Shown here: positions 13,242 through 23,286 of the stretch, one piece after another
Layout: every line of letters begins with the position of its first letter
Numbering within the stretch: position 1 is the first letter of the stretch
Assembly: GCA_964575895.1 (NCBI GenBank)
Contig: CAZNTE010000012.1
Location: forward strand, 9,114 to 73,113
From: Gudongella sp964575895
Lineage (GTDB): Bacteria; Bacillota; Clostridia; Tissierellales; Tissierellaceae
Reading direction: 5' to 3'
Length of the DNA stretch: 64,000 bases
Program-made: the position numbers and the translations under genes
Notes under the pieces: generated by a model
Told to the model about the DNA's origin: nothing
The model's input: the letters and a program-made list of their open reading frames with translations, nothing else
The model's database searches: none

Positions 13242-15035
13242 ATGAAGGAATTTAAGAAAATTTTGCCATTTTCAAAAGGTTACAAGTTAATGTATATATT
13301 TGGAATGTTAGCAATTATAATAGCTCAATTATTTAATACTTTAGGACCACTTATAATAAGTAGTACCATTGATTCAATAATTGGTGATGTTGAAGTAAGA
13401 TCATCAATAATCCAATCAATATTCAATGTTTTAGGTGGCAAGGATTATCTAAAGGCAAATCTATGGATTATTGGTGTAATTATAGTAGTAAATACAGCAT
13501 TAAGAGGAGTATTTTTATACCTTAAGAGTTTTCTATCAGTTAAGGCTGCTGAAGAAATGTCTATGAAGATTAGAAACAAGCTATATGATCACATACAAAA
13601 ACTCCCTTATAGCTTCCATGTAAAAGCAGATACTGGTGATTTAATACAAAGGTGTAGTTCAGATGTTGAAACCATAAAGAAATTTCTTGGTGTACAATTA
13701 GTTGAGGTTGCTGGTTCAATTTTTATGTTGGTATTTATAGTGTGGATTATGTTCTCACTAAATATTACAATGGGCATTATTTCTGTTTCACTTATTCCTC
13801 TTATCTTCGCATTCGCCTATATCTTCTTTAAGCGAGTTCAAAGAGATTTCAAGGAAGCTGATGAAGCTGAAGCCAAACTATCAACCGTTTTACAGGAAAA
13901 TCTTACAGGTATAAGAGTCGTTAAGGCCTTTGCTAGAGAAGGGCACGAATTGGATAAGTTTGATGTGAAGAATATGAATTACAGAAATTTAGTTAATAAG
14001 CTAATCCTTAATTTGGCAATGTATTGGTCAATTTCTGATCTTATTAGCATGTCTCAGGTAGGAATAGTCATTGTAGCTGGTACCATCTTAGTGGTAAGTG
14101 GAAATTTAACATTAGGCGTTTTGATTGCTTTCATTAGCTATGTGAATATGATAATTTGGCCTGTTAGGCAGATGGGTAGAACTCTGACTGATATGGGTAA
14201 AGCTACCATTAGTATTGCCAGAATCGATGAGATCCTATCAACGCCAATAGAGGTTTTAATTGAAAATGGTGAAGAACCTGAAATTCTTGGAAACATTGAA
14301 TTTAGTAGTGTTGTTTTCGCCTATGACGATGATAAACCGGTCCTGAAGAATATAAGTTTTTCAGTTCTTAAAGGTCAAACCCTAGCTATTATAGGTTCAA
14401 CAGGGTCAGGAAAAAGCTCATTGGTCCATTTATTACCTAGATTATATGAATATAATAGTGGCTCCATAAGAATTGATGGCAGGGAACTTAATACAATAGA
14501 CAAAAAGTGGATCCGACACAATGTTGGACTAGTTTTACAAGAACCTTTCCTATATGCAAAATCTATAAAGGAAAATATTAGACTTACAGATCCAACAAAG
14601 CCTGATCCCTCAGTGTTTAGAGCAGCTAAAACTGCTTCTATCCATAATGATATAGAGTCATTTGATAAGAAATATGAAACTATGGTAGGTGAAAGAGGAG
14701 TATCATTATCAGGCGGTCAAAAACAAAGAATGGCCATTGCCAGAACTATCATAAGTGAAACACCAATAGTTGTATTTGATGACTCCTTATCAGCAGTTGA
14801 TACTGAGACTGATGTTCAAATCAGAAATGCACTAGAAAAAAGAAGAAATAAATCTACAACTATTATTATTTCTCATAGGATATCAACAGTTTCCGAGGCG
14901 GATATTATACTAGTTATGGATAAGGGGAAGATTATTCAACGAGGAACTCATGAAGAACTAATCTCTACTGAAGGATTATATAAAAGAGTTTATGAAATAC
15001 AGTCATCATTAGATGATGATTTAGAAGCAATTTAG
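13242..15035 (+). CDS. Heterodimeric ABC exporter, degenerate-site half (BmrC/LmrC-like)
   Basis: This is a half-transporter with six membrane helices (about residues 15-310) and an ATPase domain (about 340-590). It has Walker A GSTGSGKSS near 385, signature LSGGQKQR and Walker B IVVFDDSLSAVD, where Asp at about 513 replaces the catalytic Glu. That substitution marks the degenerate subunit of BmrCD/LmrCD/TM287-288 type drug exporters. AAAGGAGGGG 6 bases upstream selects the ATG at 13242; an in-frame ATG at 13206 lies inside terminator 2 and would not be used. The partner follows after 11 bases. Confidence 0.93.
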   Translation: MKEFKKILPFSKGYKLMYIFGMLAIIIAQLFNTLGPLIISSTIDSIIGDVEVRSSIIQSIFNVLGGKDYLKANLWIIGVIIVVNTALRGVFLYLKSFLSVKAAEEMSMKIRNKLYDHIQKLPYSFHVKADTGDLIQRCSSDVETIKKFLGVQLVEVAGSIFMLVFIVWIMFSLNITMGIISVSLIPLIFAFAYIFFKRVQRDFKEADEAEAKLSTVLQENLTGIRVVKAFAREGHELDKFDVKNMNYRNLVNKLILNLAMYWSISDLISMSQVGIVIVAGTILVVSGNLTLGVLIAFISYVNMIIWPVRQMGRTLTDMGKATISIARIDEILSTPIEVLIENGEEPEILGNIEFSSVVFAYDDDKPVLKNISFSVLKGQTLAIIGSTGSGKSSLVHLLPRLYEYNSGSIRIDGRELNTIDKKWIRHNVGLVLQEPFLYAKSIKENIRLTDPTKPDPSVFRAAKTASIHNDIESFDKKYETMVGERGVSLSGGQKQRMAIARTIISETPIVVFDDSLSAVDTETDVQIRNALEKRRNKSTTIIISHRISTVSEADIILVMDKGKIIQRGTHEELISTEGLYKRVYEIQSSLDDDLEAI

Positions 15036-15046
15036 GAGGTGACCCT

Positions 15047-16864
15047 ATGGAAGATACACAAATACGAAGTAACAAGGTTGAGATAAAGATATGGAAGGAT
15101 TTCTTCTTTTATTTAAAGCCTTACAAAAAACAATTTATGAAACTTATTGGTTTCATGGTAGCATTGGGAGTTCTAGATAGTACCTTCCCTATCTTATCAA
15201 AGTATGCAGTGGATAAATTTATTGAGACCAGGTCATTAGAGGGACTTACTGTATTTATTGTTATTTATCTTATGGCAGTAGTTGCATTATCACTAATAAT
15301 ATATTTATTTATTAAGTATGCTGGTAGACTTGAGACATCCATGGCTCATGATATTAGAAGAATTGGTTTTATACGTTTACAAGAACTACCCCTATCCTAC
15401 TATGACAACAAAGCAGTAGGGTGGTTAATGGCCAGAATGACATCAGACATAACCAGATTAAGCGAAACAATATCCTGGGGACTGGTTGATCTTTCTTGGG
15501 GTTTTACAATGATGACAGGGGTTACCATATACATGTTTATCTTGAACCCTAAGCTAGCCATGATAACTCTTTCCGTAATTCCAGCTCTTGCAATAATAAG
15601 CACATATTTTCAGAAAAAAATTCTGCTGGCGCAGAGGGATGTTAGAAAGATAAATTCTCAAATAACAGGAGCATATAATGAAGATATACAAGGAGCCAAG
15701 ACAACAAAAACACTAGGGAGAGAAAAACTCAACCTTGAAGAATTTTCAGTATTAACAACTTCACTTAAAACAAATGCAATTAGAGCAACTATACTATCCT
15801 CCATTTTCTTACCGCTGGTAATCGGACTTGGTAGTATAGGTACAGCCCTTGCTATAAGTTTTGGTGGAAACTATGTTCTTGAAGGAGTAATAACTTATGG
15901 TACCCTTGTGGCGTTTATATCATATACAGCTCAATTTTTTGAACCTGTAAGACAAATGGCAGTTATATTTGCGGAAATACAAGGAGCACAAGCTTCAGCT
16001 GAAAGGGTATTCTCACTCTTGAAGGAAGAACCATCAATAAAAGATTCAAAAGAGGTTGTAGATAAGTATGGTGATTTATTTAATCAAAAAAAAGATAAGT
16101 GGCCTGAAATTGATGGTAAAGTGGAGTTTAGAAATGTAAGCTTTTCTTATAACCCTGATGAGCCAGTATTGGAAAATTTTAACATTAAGGTTAACCCAGG
16201 GGAAACTATTGCCCTTGTTGGTGAGACAGGATCAGGTAAATCAACTATTGTAAATTTATTTTGCAGATTTTATGAACCTGTTATGGGAGAGATCCTAATA
16301 GATGATAAAAATTATAAAGATCTACCTATAAATTGGATTCATGACAACTTAGGTTATGTGCTTCAAGCTCCCCATCTATTTAGTGGAACTATCAAAGATA
16401 ATGTAAGATATGGAAAACTAGATGCCACTGATGCAGAGATAATTCAAGCATGTAAACTCGTGGATGCTCATAAATTTATCGCAGAGTTGGAACATGGGTA
16501 CGATACACAGGTTGGTGAGGGAGGGAACCTTCTTTCAACTGGTCAAAAACAACTAGTCTCCTTTGCTAGGGCTGTTGTTAGAAATCCAAGACTTTTTGTC
16601 TTGGATGAAGCCACTTCCTCAATAGATACTGAAACAGAGAAAATAATACAAGATGCTATTTCAAAAGTTCTAACTGGTAGAACAAGCTTTGTTATTGCCC
16701 ATAGATTATCAACCGTTAGAAATGCTGACAGAATACTTGTCATCCAACATGGAAAAGTTGTTGAAGATGGAACCCATAAAGAATTAATTAAAAAAAGAGG
16801 TTATTATTATAGCCTGTACAGTAATCAATTTATAGATGAAAAAAGTAAATCAATACTTGGATAG
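15047..16864 (+). CDS. Heterodimeric ABC exporter, catalytic half (BmrD/LmrD-like)
   Basis: This 605-residue half-transporter has six membrane helices (about residues 25-330) and an ATPase domain from about 355. Walker A is GETGSGKST and Walker B LFVLDEATSSID with the catalytic Glu (about 520), but the signature is LLSTGQKQL instead of LSGGQ. Paired with the Asp-substituted partner, this gives one consensus and one degenerate ATP site, typical of heterodimeric multidrug exporters. AGGAGGTGACCCT precedes the ATG. The cargo is unknown; the attenuator suggests translation-targeting antibiotics as inducers. Confidence 0.93.
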   Translation: MEDTQIRSNKVEIKIWKDFFFYLKPYKKQFMKLIGFMVALGVLDSTFPILSKYAVDKFIETRSLEGLTVFIVIYLMAVVALSLIIYLFIKYAGRLETSMAHDIRRIGFIRLQELPLSYYDNKAVGWLMARMTSDITRLSETISWGLVDLSWGFTMMTGVTIYMFILNPKLAMITLSVIPALAIISTYFQKKILLAQRDVRKINSQITGAYNEDIQGAKTTKTLGREKLNLEEFSVLTTSLKTNAIRATILSSIFLPLVIGLGSIGTALAISFGGNYVLEGVITYGTLVAFISYTAQFFEPVRQMAVIFAEIQGAQASAERVFSLLKEEPSIKDSKEVVDKYGDLFNQKKDKWPEIDGKVEFRNVSFSYNPDEPVLENFNIKVNPGETIALVGETGSGKSTIVNLFCRFYEPVMGEILIDDKNYKDLPINWIHDNLGYVLQAPHLFSGTIKDNVRYGKLDATDAEIIQACKLVDAHKFIAELEHGYDTQVGEGGNLLSTGQKQLVSFARAVVRNPRLFVLDEATSSIDTETEKIIQDAISKVLTGRTSFVIAHRLSTVRNADRILVIQHGKVVEDGTHKELIKKRGYYYSLYSNQFIDEKSKSILG

Positions 16865-16865
16865 A

Positions 16866-16901
16866 AAAAGATCTCATAGGTTAACTCCTTTGAGATCTTT
16901 T
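16866..16901. terminator. Bidirectional terminator between ABC operon and PAP2 gene
   Basis: AAAAGATCTCA (16866-16876) and TGAGATCTTTT (16891-16901) form an 11-bp helix with a 14-base loop. T-tracts flank both sides. The 3' end of the convergent PAP2 gene, including its stop, lies inside the structure. Confidence 0.85.
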
Positions 16902-17519
16902 GTTTAAGAACCACTCTTCTTTAATCATACTGATGTAGAATTTATAGAATAGATAGCCTGCTAAAAAACCACCAACTACATCAGTCGGCCAATGAACACC
17001 TAAAAACAATCTACTAATTCCCATAATGCCAATATATAATCCAACAAAAGAATTTATCTTTAATCTATATGAATCTTCTTTCTTAATTCTTAGAAGCAAG
17101 TATCCTATTGTTAGGAACATAGTCATTGTAACCATAGAGTGACCACTAGGGTAGCTTAAGCCACTTTGTTCCACAAGGAAATAATCAAATGGTCTATTTC
17201 TTTGAAATACTTGTTTTAATAAATGGTTCAATAAATAACTACCCAGGGATGATGTTGTCAGGAGTGTTGCTATATAATACTTTTTCTTAATAATAAAATA
17301 TGCAATTACCATTGCCATAGTTGGAAATAGGAAGGTCTCTGATCCAATAAAAGAAACAAACTCCATTATCTTAACCAGAGTCTTATTTGCATCGTAATGG
17401 ATAAAATCCAAAACAGCCTTGTCAAACAATATTCCCTCTGATCCTCCCATGGACATTATCCCAAGTATGAGAAATATTAGTAAACTTATAACTTGAAAAA
17501 CCCTTTTCTTCTCTTTCAT
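16881..17519 (-). CDS. PAP2-family membrane phosphatase
   Basis: This is an integral membrane acid phosphatase acting on phosphatidic acid or undecaprenyl pyrophosphate. It has about six hydrophobic segments and the three PAP2 motifs: KQVFQRNRP, YPSGHS and SRLFLGVHWPTDVVGG, with Lys, Arg, both His and Asp intact. At 212 residues it is standard. The ATG at 17519 has GGAGG 5 bases upstream; a TTG four codons earlier is part of that site. A role in recycling the lipid carrier of cell-wall synthesis is plausible. It has no operon partner. Confidence 0.9.
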   Translation of the reverse strand: MKEKKRVFQVISLLIFLILGIMSMGGSEGILFDKAVLDFIHYDANKTLVKIMEFVSFIGSETFLFPTMAMVIAYFIIKKKYYIATLLTTSSLGSYLLNHLLKQVFQRNRPFDYFLVEQSGLSYPSGHSMVTMTMFLTIGYLLLRIKKEDSYRLKINSFVGLYIGIMGISRLFLGVHWPTDVVGGFLAGYLFYKFYISMIKEEWFLNKRSQRS

Positions 17520-17536
17520 AATATCCTCCAAAAAAT

Positions 17537-17560
17537 AAGCAACGGGTCAGCCCGTTGCTT
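17537..17560 (-). terminator. Terminator of the glycine cleavage operon
   Basis: AAGCAACGGG and CCCGTTGCTT form a perfect 10-bp helix with a four-base loop, directly adjoining the lpdA stop. On the minus strand it is followed by ATTTTTT. Confidence 0.93.
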
Positions 17561-18976
17561 TTATCTTCTTCTCTTTCTCTTTGGTGCAATATGAATAGCA
17601 GCTTCATCTAATCCCAAGGCAGCTTCAAAGAAAGCTTCAGATAGGGTTGGATGAGCATGGATAGTTCTCTTAATTGCACTTACATCAAGGTTATTAGATA
17701 TTGCTAAAGCCCCTTCATGTATAAGATCATTTGCATGTGGTCCAAGTATATGAACTCCAAGTATCTTATTATCATCATTAGAAGCAAGTATTTTTATAAT
17801 ACCATCTGTTTCTCCTAGTGATAATGCCTTCCCATTTGCAGAGAACATAAACTTACTTGATCTGTAGTCTTTACCCATTTCCTTCAATTGCTCTTCAGTA
17901 TATCCCACTTGAGCTACTTCAGTCATGGTGAAAACACATGCAGGCCAATGTTCATGGTTTATATCCGGAGTGTGTCCCATAATAGTTTCAACTACGAATT
18001 CTCCTTGGGATGATGCCACATGGGCAAGTTGGATCCCTTTTGAGTTTACATCTCCTATGGCATAAATTCCAGGTACTGTGGTCTCATAGTTATCATCTAC
18101 CTTAACACCTCTATTGGAGTACTCTATTCCAACTTCTTCAAGGTTAAGTCCATCAACTAATGGTCCTCTACCTGATGCTATTAATACATAGTCTCCCACT
18201 ACTTCAATTTCTTCATCTTTTTCCTTGTATTTTGCCACTACTCTTAACTTATCTCCCTCTTTTACAATCTCTTTTGCACGAATATCAACATAGGTTTCAA
18301 TTCCTTGCTTTTTAAGAAGAGGAGTTAGTCTCTTTGCAATTTCCTTATCTGCATCCTTAAGTATTCTAGATGCAAGAAGAATTACATGAGATCCTAGTTC
18401 TTGATAAATACTTGCAAACTCCAGTCCAATAACTCCACCACCTACAACAATTAAGGTTTCAGGTATGTGATCTAATTCTAAGATGTCATCTGAAGTTATT
18501 ACACCTTCAAGATCTACTCCCTTTGTTTCAGTCATTTGTGGGTAAGATCCAGTAGCAATAATGATATTATCAGCTTGTATTTCTCTTTTTCCGCCTTCAA
18601 GAAGTTCTACAATTAGATTGTTTTTATCCTTAAAGGTTGCCTTTCCTGGTACAAACTCAATATTACTATAAGATGCTATAAGTTGCTCGATCCCAGTAAC
18701 AAGAGTATTAACTACTTTATTTTTTCTCTCTAATAGTGCTTTCCCGTCAAGACTGTAATTTTCAACAGTTATTCCAAATTCGTTGGCATGTTTTAGAGAA
18801 GCCATCATTTCAGCATTCTTAAAATAAGTTTTAGTGGGGATGCACCCCCTGTTTAGGCAGGTACCCCCCACTTCTCTATTTTCTATAAGAATAACTTCAG
18901 CTTCCAATTGAGCAGCTTTTATAGCTGCAACATAGCCACCGGGACCAGCACCGATAATAGCTATTCTTTTTGTCAA
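17561..18976 (-). CDS. lpdA: Dihydrolipoamide dehydrogenase (glycine cleavage L-protein)
   Basis: The enzyme reoxidises dihydrolipoyl-H protein with NAD+. It has the FAD motif IAIIGAGPGG, redox disulfide Cys40-Cys45 in GGTCLNRGCIPTK, NAD motif VVGGGVIGLEFAS, the YAIGDVN segment, and the C-terminal HAHPTLSEAFFEA with the His-Glu pair. It has 471 residues. The start is TTG: an ATG four bases earlier is out of frame, and GTAGGTGT at the end of gcvPB serves as ribosome site. Its place as the last gene of the gcv operon assigns it to glycine cleavage. Confidence 0.95.
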   Translation of the reverse strand: MTKRIAIIGAGPGGYVAAIKAAQLEAEVILIENREVGGTCLNRGCIPTKTYFKNAEMMASLKHANEFGITVENYSLDGKALLERKNKVVNTLVTGIEQLIASYSNIEFVPGKATFKDKNNLIVELLEGGKREIQADNIIIATGSYPQMTETKGVDLEGVITSDDILELDHIPETLIVVGGGVIGLEFASIYQELGSHVILLASRILKDADKEIAKRLTPLLKKQGIETYVDIRAKEIVKEGDKLRVVAKYKEKDEEIEVVGDYVLIASGRGPLVDGLNLEEVGIEYSNRGVKVDDNYETTVPGIYAIGDVNSKGIQLAHVASSQGEFVVETIMGHTPDINHEHWPACVFTMTEVAQVGYTEEQLKEMGKDYRSSKFMFSANGKALSLGETDGIIKILASNDDNKILGVHILGPHANDLIHEGALAISNNLDVSAIKRTIHAHPTLSEAFFEAALGLDEAAIHIAPKRKRRR

Positions 18977-18985
18977 GCATTACAC

Positions 18986-20440
18986 CTACCCTTCGTATTT
19001 TACGATAATGTCTCGTGCTGCTTTAACTTCATTTGGTCTTCTTACAATTGTATTGTGTGGCGCAGATTTAACCATTTCTGGATCTGACGCTGCTTCTTTT
19101 GATATTTGAATCATAGCTTGAATAAACTCATCCAAAGTCTCTTTACTTTCCGTTTCAGTTGGCTCAATCATAATTGCTTGATTGATTATTAATGGGAAGT
19201 AAACAGTAGGTGGATGATATCCTAGATCTAGAAGTCTCTTAGCGATATCAAGTGTAGAAACTTCGCTTAAGGTATCTTTTAAACCTCCTAATACAAACTC
19301 ATGCTTATAAATTGTATCTATTGGAAGGTGATAATAGTCTTTTAGCTGACTGCAAATGTAGTTAGCATTTAGAACTGCCATCTCTGAAGCCCTCTTAAGT
19401 CCGTCTCCTCCAAGAGTTAATATATAAGTGTAAGCTCTTACTAGTATTCCAAAATGACCATAAAAATCTTTTACTTTTCCTATAGAATTTGGATAATCAT
19501 AATCAAAATAGTAACCATCTTCATTTTTCTCAACCATTGGAACCGGTAAGAATTCAATTAATCTCTTTTTAACTCCTACTGGACCAGATCCAGGCCCACC
19601 ACCACCATGTGGAGTTGAGAAAGTCTTGTGAAGATTAAAGTGAACAACATCAAATCCCATATCACCAGGTCTTGCATGACCCATAATAGCATTTGCATTA
19701 GCTCCATCATAATATAATAATCCACCTGCTTCATGAACTATTGAAGCTATTTCTTTAATACCTTTGTCAAATATACCAAGGGTATTTGGGTTTGTAAGCA
19801 TTAATCCAGCAGTATCATCTCCAACAGCTGCTCTTAAAGCATCTAGATCTACAAGGCCATCTTTAGTAGATTTTATCTCAACTATTTTGTATCCTGCCAT
19901 TCCAGCTGTAGCTGGGTTTGTACCATGTGCTGAATCTGGAACTATGATCTTATTTCTATGGCTTTCACCATTCTTTTCATGGTAAGCCTTGATGATCATA
20001 ATTCCTGTTAATTCTCCATGAGCACCAGCAGCAGGTTGTAGAGTCATTCTATCCATTCCAGCAATTTCACAAAGTGACTGCTCTAATTCATGTAATAGTT
20101 GTAATGATCCTTGAATACAATCAGCTGATTGTAGTGGATGGATATTTGCAAAACCATCATATCTAGCTGTATCTTCGTTTATCTTTGGATTATACTTCAT
20201 TGTACAAGATCCTAATGGATAGAAGCCTGTATCAACTCCGTAATTCTTATTTGAAAGGTTAGTGTAGTGTCTAATAACATCTACTTCTGTCAACTCAGGA
20301 AGTTGAAGATCTTCCTCATTAATAAATTCACCTGGAATCAAACTATCCAGTGCCACGTCTTCTACGTCCATAGGAGGTAGCATGTAAGCTTTTCTTCCTG
20401 GTTTAGAAAGTTCAAATATCAGCTTATCATAATTTCTCAT
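18986..20440 (-). CDS. gcvPB: Glycine dehydrogenase (decarboxylating) subunit 2
   Basis: This PLP subunit of the P-protein decarboxylates glycine and passes aminomethyl to lipoyl-H. The PLP lysine is Lys272 in HFNLHKTFSTPHGGGGPGSG, the glycine-rich P-protein signature. Length 484. Its ATG overlaps the gcvPA stop by one base (TAATG), so the two half-subunits are coupled at equal levels, as in other Firmicutes with split P-protein. Confidence 0.96.
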   Translation of the reverse strand: MRNYDKLIFELSKPGRKAYMLPPMDVEDVALDSLIPGEFINEEDLQLPELTEVDVIRHYTNLSNKNYGVDTGFYPLGSCTMKYNPKINEDTARYDGFANIHPLQSADCIQGSLQLLHELEQSLCEIAGMDRMTLQPAAGAHGELTGIMIIKAYHEKNGESHRNKIIVPDSAHGTNPATAGMAGYKIVEIKSTKDGLVDLDALRAAVGDDTAGLMLTNPNTLGIFDKGIKEIASIVHEAGGLLYYDGANANAIMGHARPGDMGFDVVHFNLHKTFSTPHGGGGPGSGPVGVKKRLIEFLPVPMVEKNEDGYYFDYDYPNSIGKVKDFYGHFGILVRAYTYILTLGGDGLKRASEMAVLNANYICSQLKDYYHLPIDTIYKHEFVLGGLKDTLSEVSTLDIAKRLLDLGYHPPTVYFPLIINQAIMIEPTETESKETLDEFIQAMIQISKEAASDPEMVKSAPHNTIVRRPNEVKAARDIIVKYEG

Positions 20441-21783
20441 TATATCCCCTCCAATACACTGGTAAGTTTGTCAATTTCATCCTTGGTTCTCTTTTCAGTT
20501 ACTGCATAAAGAACTCCACCTTCAAACTCTGGATATTCAAGACCTAAGTCATATCCACCAATAATCATTTCTTCTCTAAGAACTGCATTTATGTCTGCAG
20601 GTTTAAGATCTGATGTGATTGCGAATTCTTTAAAGAATGGTTTATCAAACATAGGCTTAAACTTACCTGATTTTATCATTTGTTCATATGCATAGTGAGC
20701 TTTCTTAGTTGATTGTAATGCTACTTCTCTTAATCCTTCTTTCCCTAGAGTAACCATATAAATAGTTGCTGCTAAAGCGTTTAAACCTTGATTTGAACAG
20801 ATATTTGAGGTAGCTTTCTCTCTTCTAATATGTTGCTCTCTTGCTGTTAATGTAAGAACGAAAGATCTTTTACCATCTAAATCTTCAGTTTGTCCAACGA
20901 TTCTACCTGGTATTTTTCTAATATAATCATTTTTAACTGCCATAAATCCTAAATATGGTCCTCCAAAACTAACTGGAATCCCTAGGGCTTGACCTTCTCC
21001 TACAACTACATCAACTCCAAGATCTCCAGGTTTTTTAAGGATTCCAAGAGAAATTGGATCTACAGCCGCAACAAAGGTTGTCTTCTTACCCCTATGAGCA
21101 ACTTCACCTATTGTCTTAAGATCTTCAATTATTCCAAAGAAGTTTGGACTTTGAACTATTACAGCAGCAGTGTTGTCATTAACCAAGCCTTCCAATGCTT
21201 CAACATCAGTAACTCCATCCTTAACATCAACTTCAATAACCTTAAGGTTCTGTACATGTGCATATGTTTGAAGGATTTTTCTTGCATCTGGCTTGACTGA
21301 TCTAGATATAATAATCTCATCTTTTCTAGAATATGCAGCTGCCATTAATGCTGCTTCAACTATAGCTGTTCCTCCATCATATAATGATGCATTTGCTGAG
21401 TCCATACCTGTTAAATTCGCAATTAAAGTTTGGAACTCAAAAATATATTGTAGTGTTCCCTGGCTGATTTCAGGTTGATATGGCGTATATGATGTATAAT
21501 ACTCACTTCTTGAAATAATATGATTTATTATCGAAGGAATATAATGATCATAAGCTCCTGCACCTAAAAAGCTAGTTAATTTGCTTAATGAACAGTTTTT
21601 ATCTGCTAGCTCTTTTAAATAATTAGTAACTTCCAATTCACTTTTAGCGTTTGGAAGGTCTATCTCTCTATTTAGATGAACATCTTTTGGAATATCATCA
21701 AATAATTGATCTACACTTTCAAGGCCAATGGCCTTTAGCATCTCCTGAATATCTTCAGGAGTGTTTGCAATGTATGGATGCAT
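20440..21783 (-). CDS. gcvPA: Glycine dehydrogenase (decarboxylating) subunit 1
   Basis: This is the partner of subunit 2 in the split P-protein. The fold-type I aminotransferase scaffold is present without the PLP lysine. The start MHPYIANTPEDIQEMLKAIG is typical, with FLGAGAYDHYIPSI and YTPYQPEISQGTLQ following. Length 447. It follows gcvH by three bases with an AGGAGGT ribosome site inside the gcvH end. Confidence 0.96.
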   Translation of the reverse strand: MHPYIANTPEDIQEMLKAIGLESVDQLFDDIPKDVHLNREIDLPNAKSELEVTNYLKELADKNCSLSKLTSFLGAGAYDHYIPSIINHIISRSEYYTSYTPYQPEISQGTLQYIFEFQTLIANLTGMDSANASLYDGGTAIVEAALMAAAYSRKDEIIISRSVKPDARKILQTYAHVQNLKVIEVDVKDGVTDVEALEGLVNDNTAAVIVQSPNFFGIIEDLKTIGEVAHRGKKTTFVAAVDPISLGILKKPGDLGVDVVVGEGQALGIPVSFGGPYLGFMAVKNDYIRKIPGRIVGQTEDLDGKRSFVLTLTAREQHIRREKATSNICSNQGLNALAATIYMVTLGKEGLREVALQSTKKAHYAYEQMIKSGKFKPMFDKPFFKEFAITSDLKPADINAVLREEMIIGGYDLGLEYPEFEGGVLYAVTEKRTKDEIDKLTSVLEGI

Positions 21784-21786
21784 ATA

Positions 21787-22173
21787 TTATACCTCCTCAG
21801 CTAAAAACTTTTCGTAATCCTCACTAGTCATTAACTCTTCTACTTCATCCTTGTCAGTTAATTCTATTTTAACCATCCAGTTCTCGTATGGATCTGCATT
21901 TAGAAGAGCTGGATCATCTACTAATTCTTCGTTAATAGCCACTACTTTTCCTCCTACTGGAAGGTATACATCTGATGCAGCTTTTACTGACTCTACTGCT
22001 GCAAAAGCTTCTTCTCTTTCAAACTCATCATCAACTTCTGGTAGTTCAACATAAACGATATCTCCAAGATGATGTTGTGCATAATCAGCAATACCTACAT
22101 ATGCTTCGTTACCTTCAACTTTAACCCACTCGTGATCCTTTGAATAAAATAATCCTTTTACAACTTTCTCCAT
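21787..22173 (-). CDS. gcvH: Glycine cleavage system H protein
   Basis: This lipoyl carrier shuttles the aminomethyl group among P, T and L proteins. The lipoylated lysine is Lys64 in AAVESVKAASDVYLP, and the sequence starts with FYSKDHEWVKVEG. Its 128 residues are normal. AGGAGG precedes the ATG by 8 bases. It is second gene of the operon, 15 bases after gcvT. Confidence 0.96.
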   Translation of the reverse strand: MEKVVKGLFYSKDHEWVKVEGNEAYVGIADYAQHHLGDIVYVELPEVDDEFEREEAFAAVESVKAASDVYLPVGGKVVAINEELVDDPALLNADPYENWMVKIELTDKDEVEELMTSEDYEKFLAEEV

Positions 22174-22188
22174 TATTAACCCTCCTAT

Positions 22189-23286
22189 TTATTTTCTTTT
22201 AAGAAATTTTTTGCTAATTACTTTAGCTTTAGCGAACTTGTTTCTTATCTTAACATCAATTTCAGTATCTAAGTCCGTAAATCTAGTATCAATCAAAGCA
22301 TTACCAATTATTCTACCAAGAGTAGGACTCTTGTAACCAGTGGTAACATGACCGATCTTTTCTCCATCCTTATAGATTTCATAACCCTCTCTAGCAATTC
22401 CTCTGTCTACTAGTTCGAAACCTACAAGCTTTCTTTTTAGTCCTTCGCTCCATTGTTTATTAAGAGCTTCTTTACCAATAAAATCAGATTCTTTATCAAG
22501 TTTTACAAAATATTTGAATCCTGCCTCCAATGGAGTTATTTCATCGTCAAACTCATGACCATAAAGTGGAAGTGATGCTTCAAATCTAAGGGTATCTCTA
22601 CATCCTAAACCTGTTGGTTTTATACCTTCTTCTTTTCCAGCTTCCAGTATAGCATTCCAAACTTTAACGATTCCGTCATTGTCACCATAAACTTCAAATC
22701 CATCTTCTCCAGTGTAACCGGTTCTTGAAACCATACATTTTACTCCTGCAACATCTACATCTCTCTTTAAATGGAAGAATTTAATCTGTGATAAATCATA
22801 ATCTGTCAACTTTTGTAAGACTTTCTGAGCTAATGGACCTTGAATAGCAACCTCACCAACTGAATCAGAAATATTTTCGATTTCAACATCGAAGTCACCT
22901 TTGTGCTCAGTTATCCACTTATGATCCTTATCTGTGTTTGAAGCATTGACTACTAGGTATAAAAACTCTTCATCATAACGATATACTAGTAGGTCATCAA
23001 CAACTCCACCTGTTGGATGGCACATTAAAGTATAGATTATTTGATTATCTACCAAAGTTGATATATCATTTGTCATTAGATAATTTACAAATTTAACTGC
23101 ATCTTTACCTTTTACTGTAATTTCTCCCATATGTGATACGTCAAAAAGACCAGCAGCGTTTCTTACCGCTTCATGCTCTGGTACTAGTCCCTCATACTCC
23201 ACTGGTAGATACCATCCAGCATAATCAACAACATTTCCCCCAAGCTTAACATGTTCATCATATAAAGGGGTTTTTTTTGCGCTCAT
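22189..23286 (-). CDS. gcvT: Aminomethyltransferase (glycine cleavage T protein)
   Basis: The T-protein releases ammonia and makes 5,10-methylene-tetrahydrofolate from aminomethyl-H. Visible signatures are LFDVSHMGEI, VSRTGYTGEDGFEVY, and the LGCRDTLRFEASLPLYGHE folate/aminomethyl region. Length 365. It leads the five-gene operon gcvT-gcvH-gcvPA-gcvPB-lpdA, a complete and self-sufficient system. The 156-base gap upstream, shared with a divergent gene, has no glycine-riboswitch features I can recognise. Confidence 0.96.
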   Translation of the reverse strand: MSAKKTPLYDEHVKLGGNVVDYAGWYLPVEYEGLVPEHEAVRNAAGLFDVSHMGEITVKGKDAVKFVNYLMTNDISTLVDNQIIYTLMCHPTGGVVDDLLVYRYDEEFLYLVVNASNTDKDHKWITEHKGDFDVEIENISDSVGEVAIQGPLAQKVLQKLTDYDLSQIKFFHLKRDVDVAGVKCMVSRTGYTGEDGFEVYGDNDGIVKVWNAILEAGKEEGIKPTGLGCRDTLRFEASLPLYGHEFDDEITPLEAGFKYFVKLDKESDFIGKEALNKQWSEGLKRKLVGFELVDRGIAREGYEIYKDGEKIGHVTTGYKSPTLGRIIGNALIDTRFTDLDTEIDVKIRNKFAKAKVISKKFLKRK

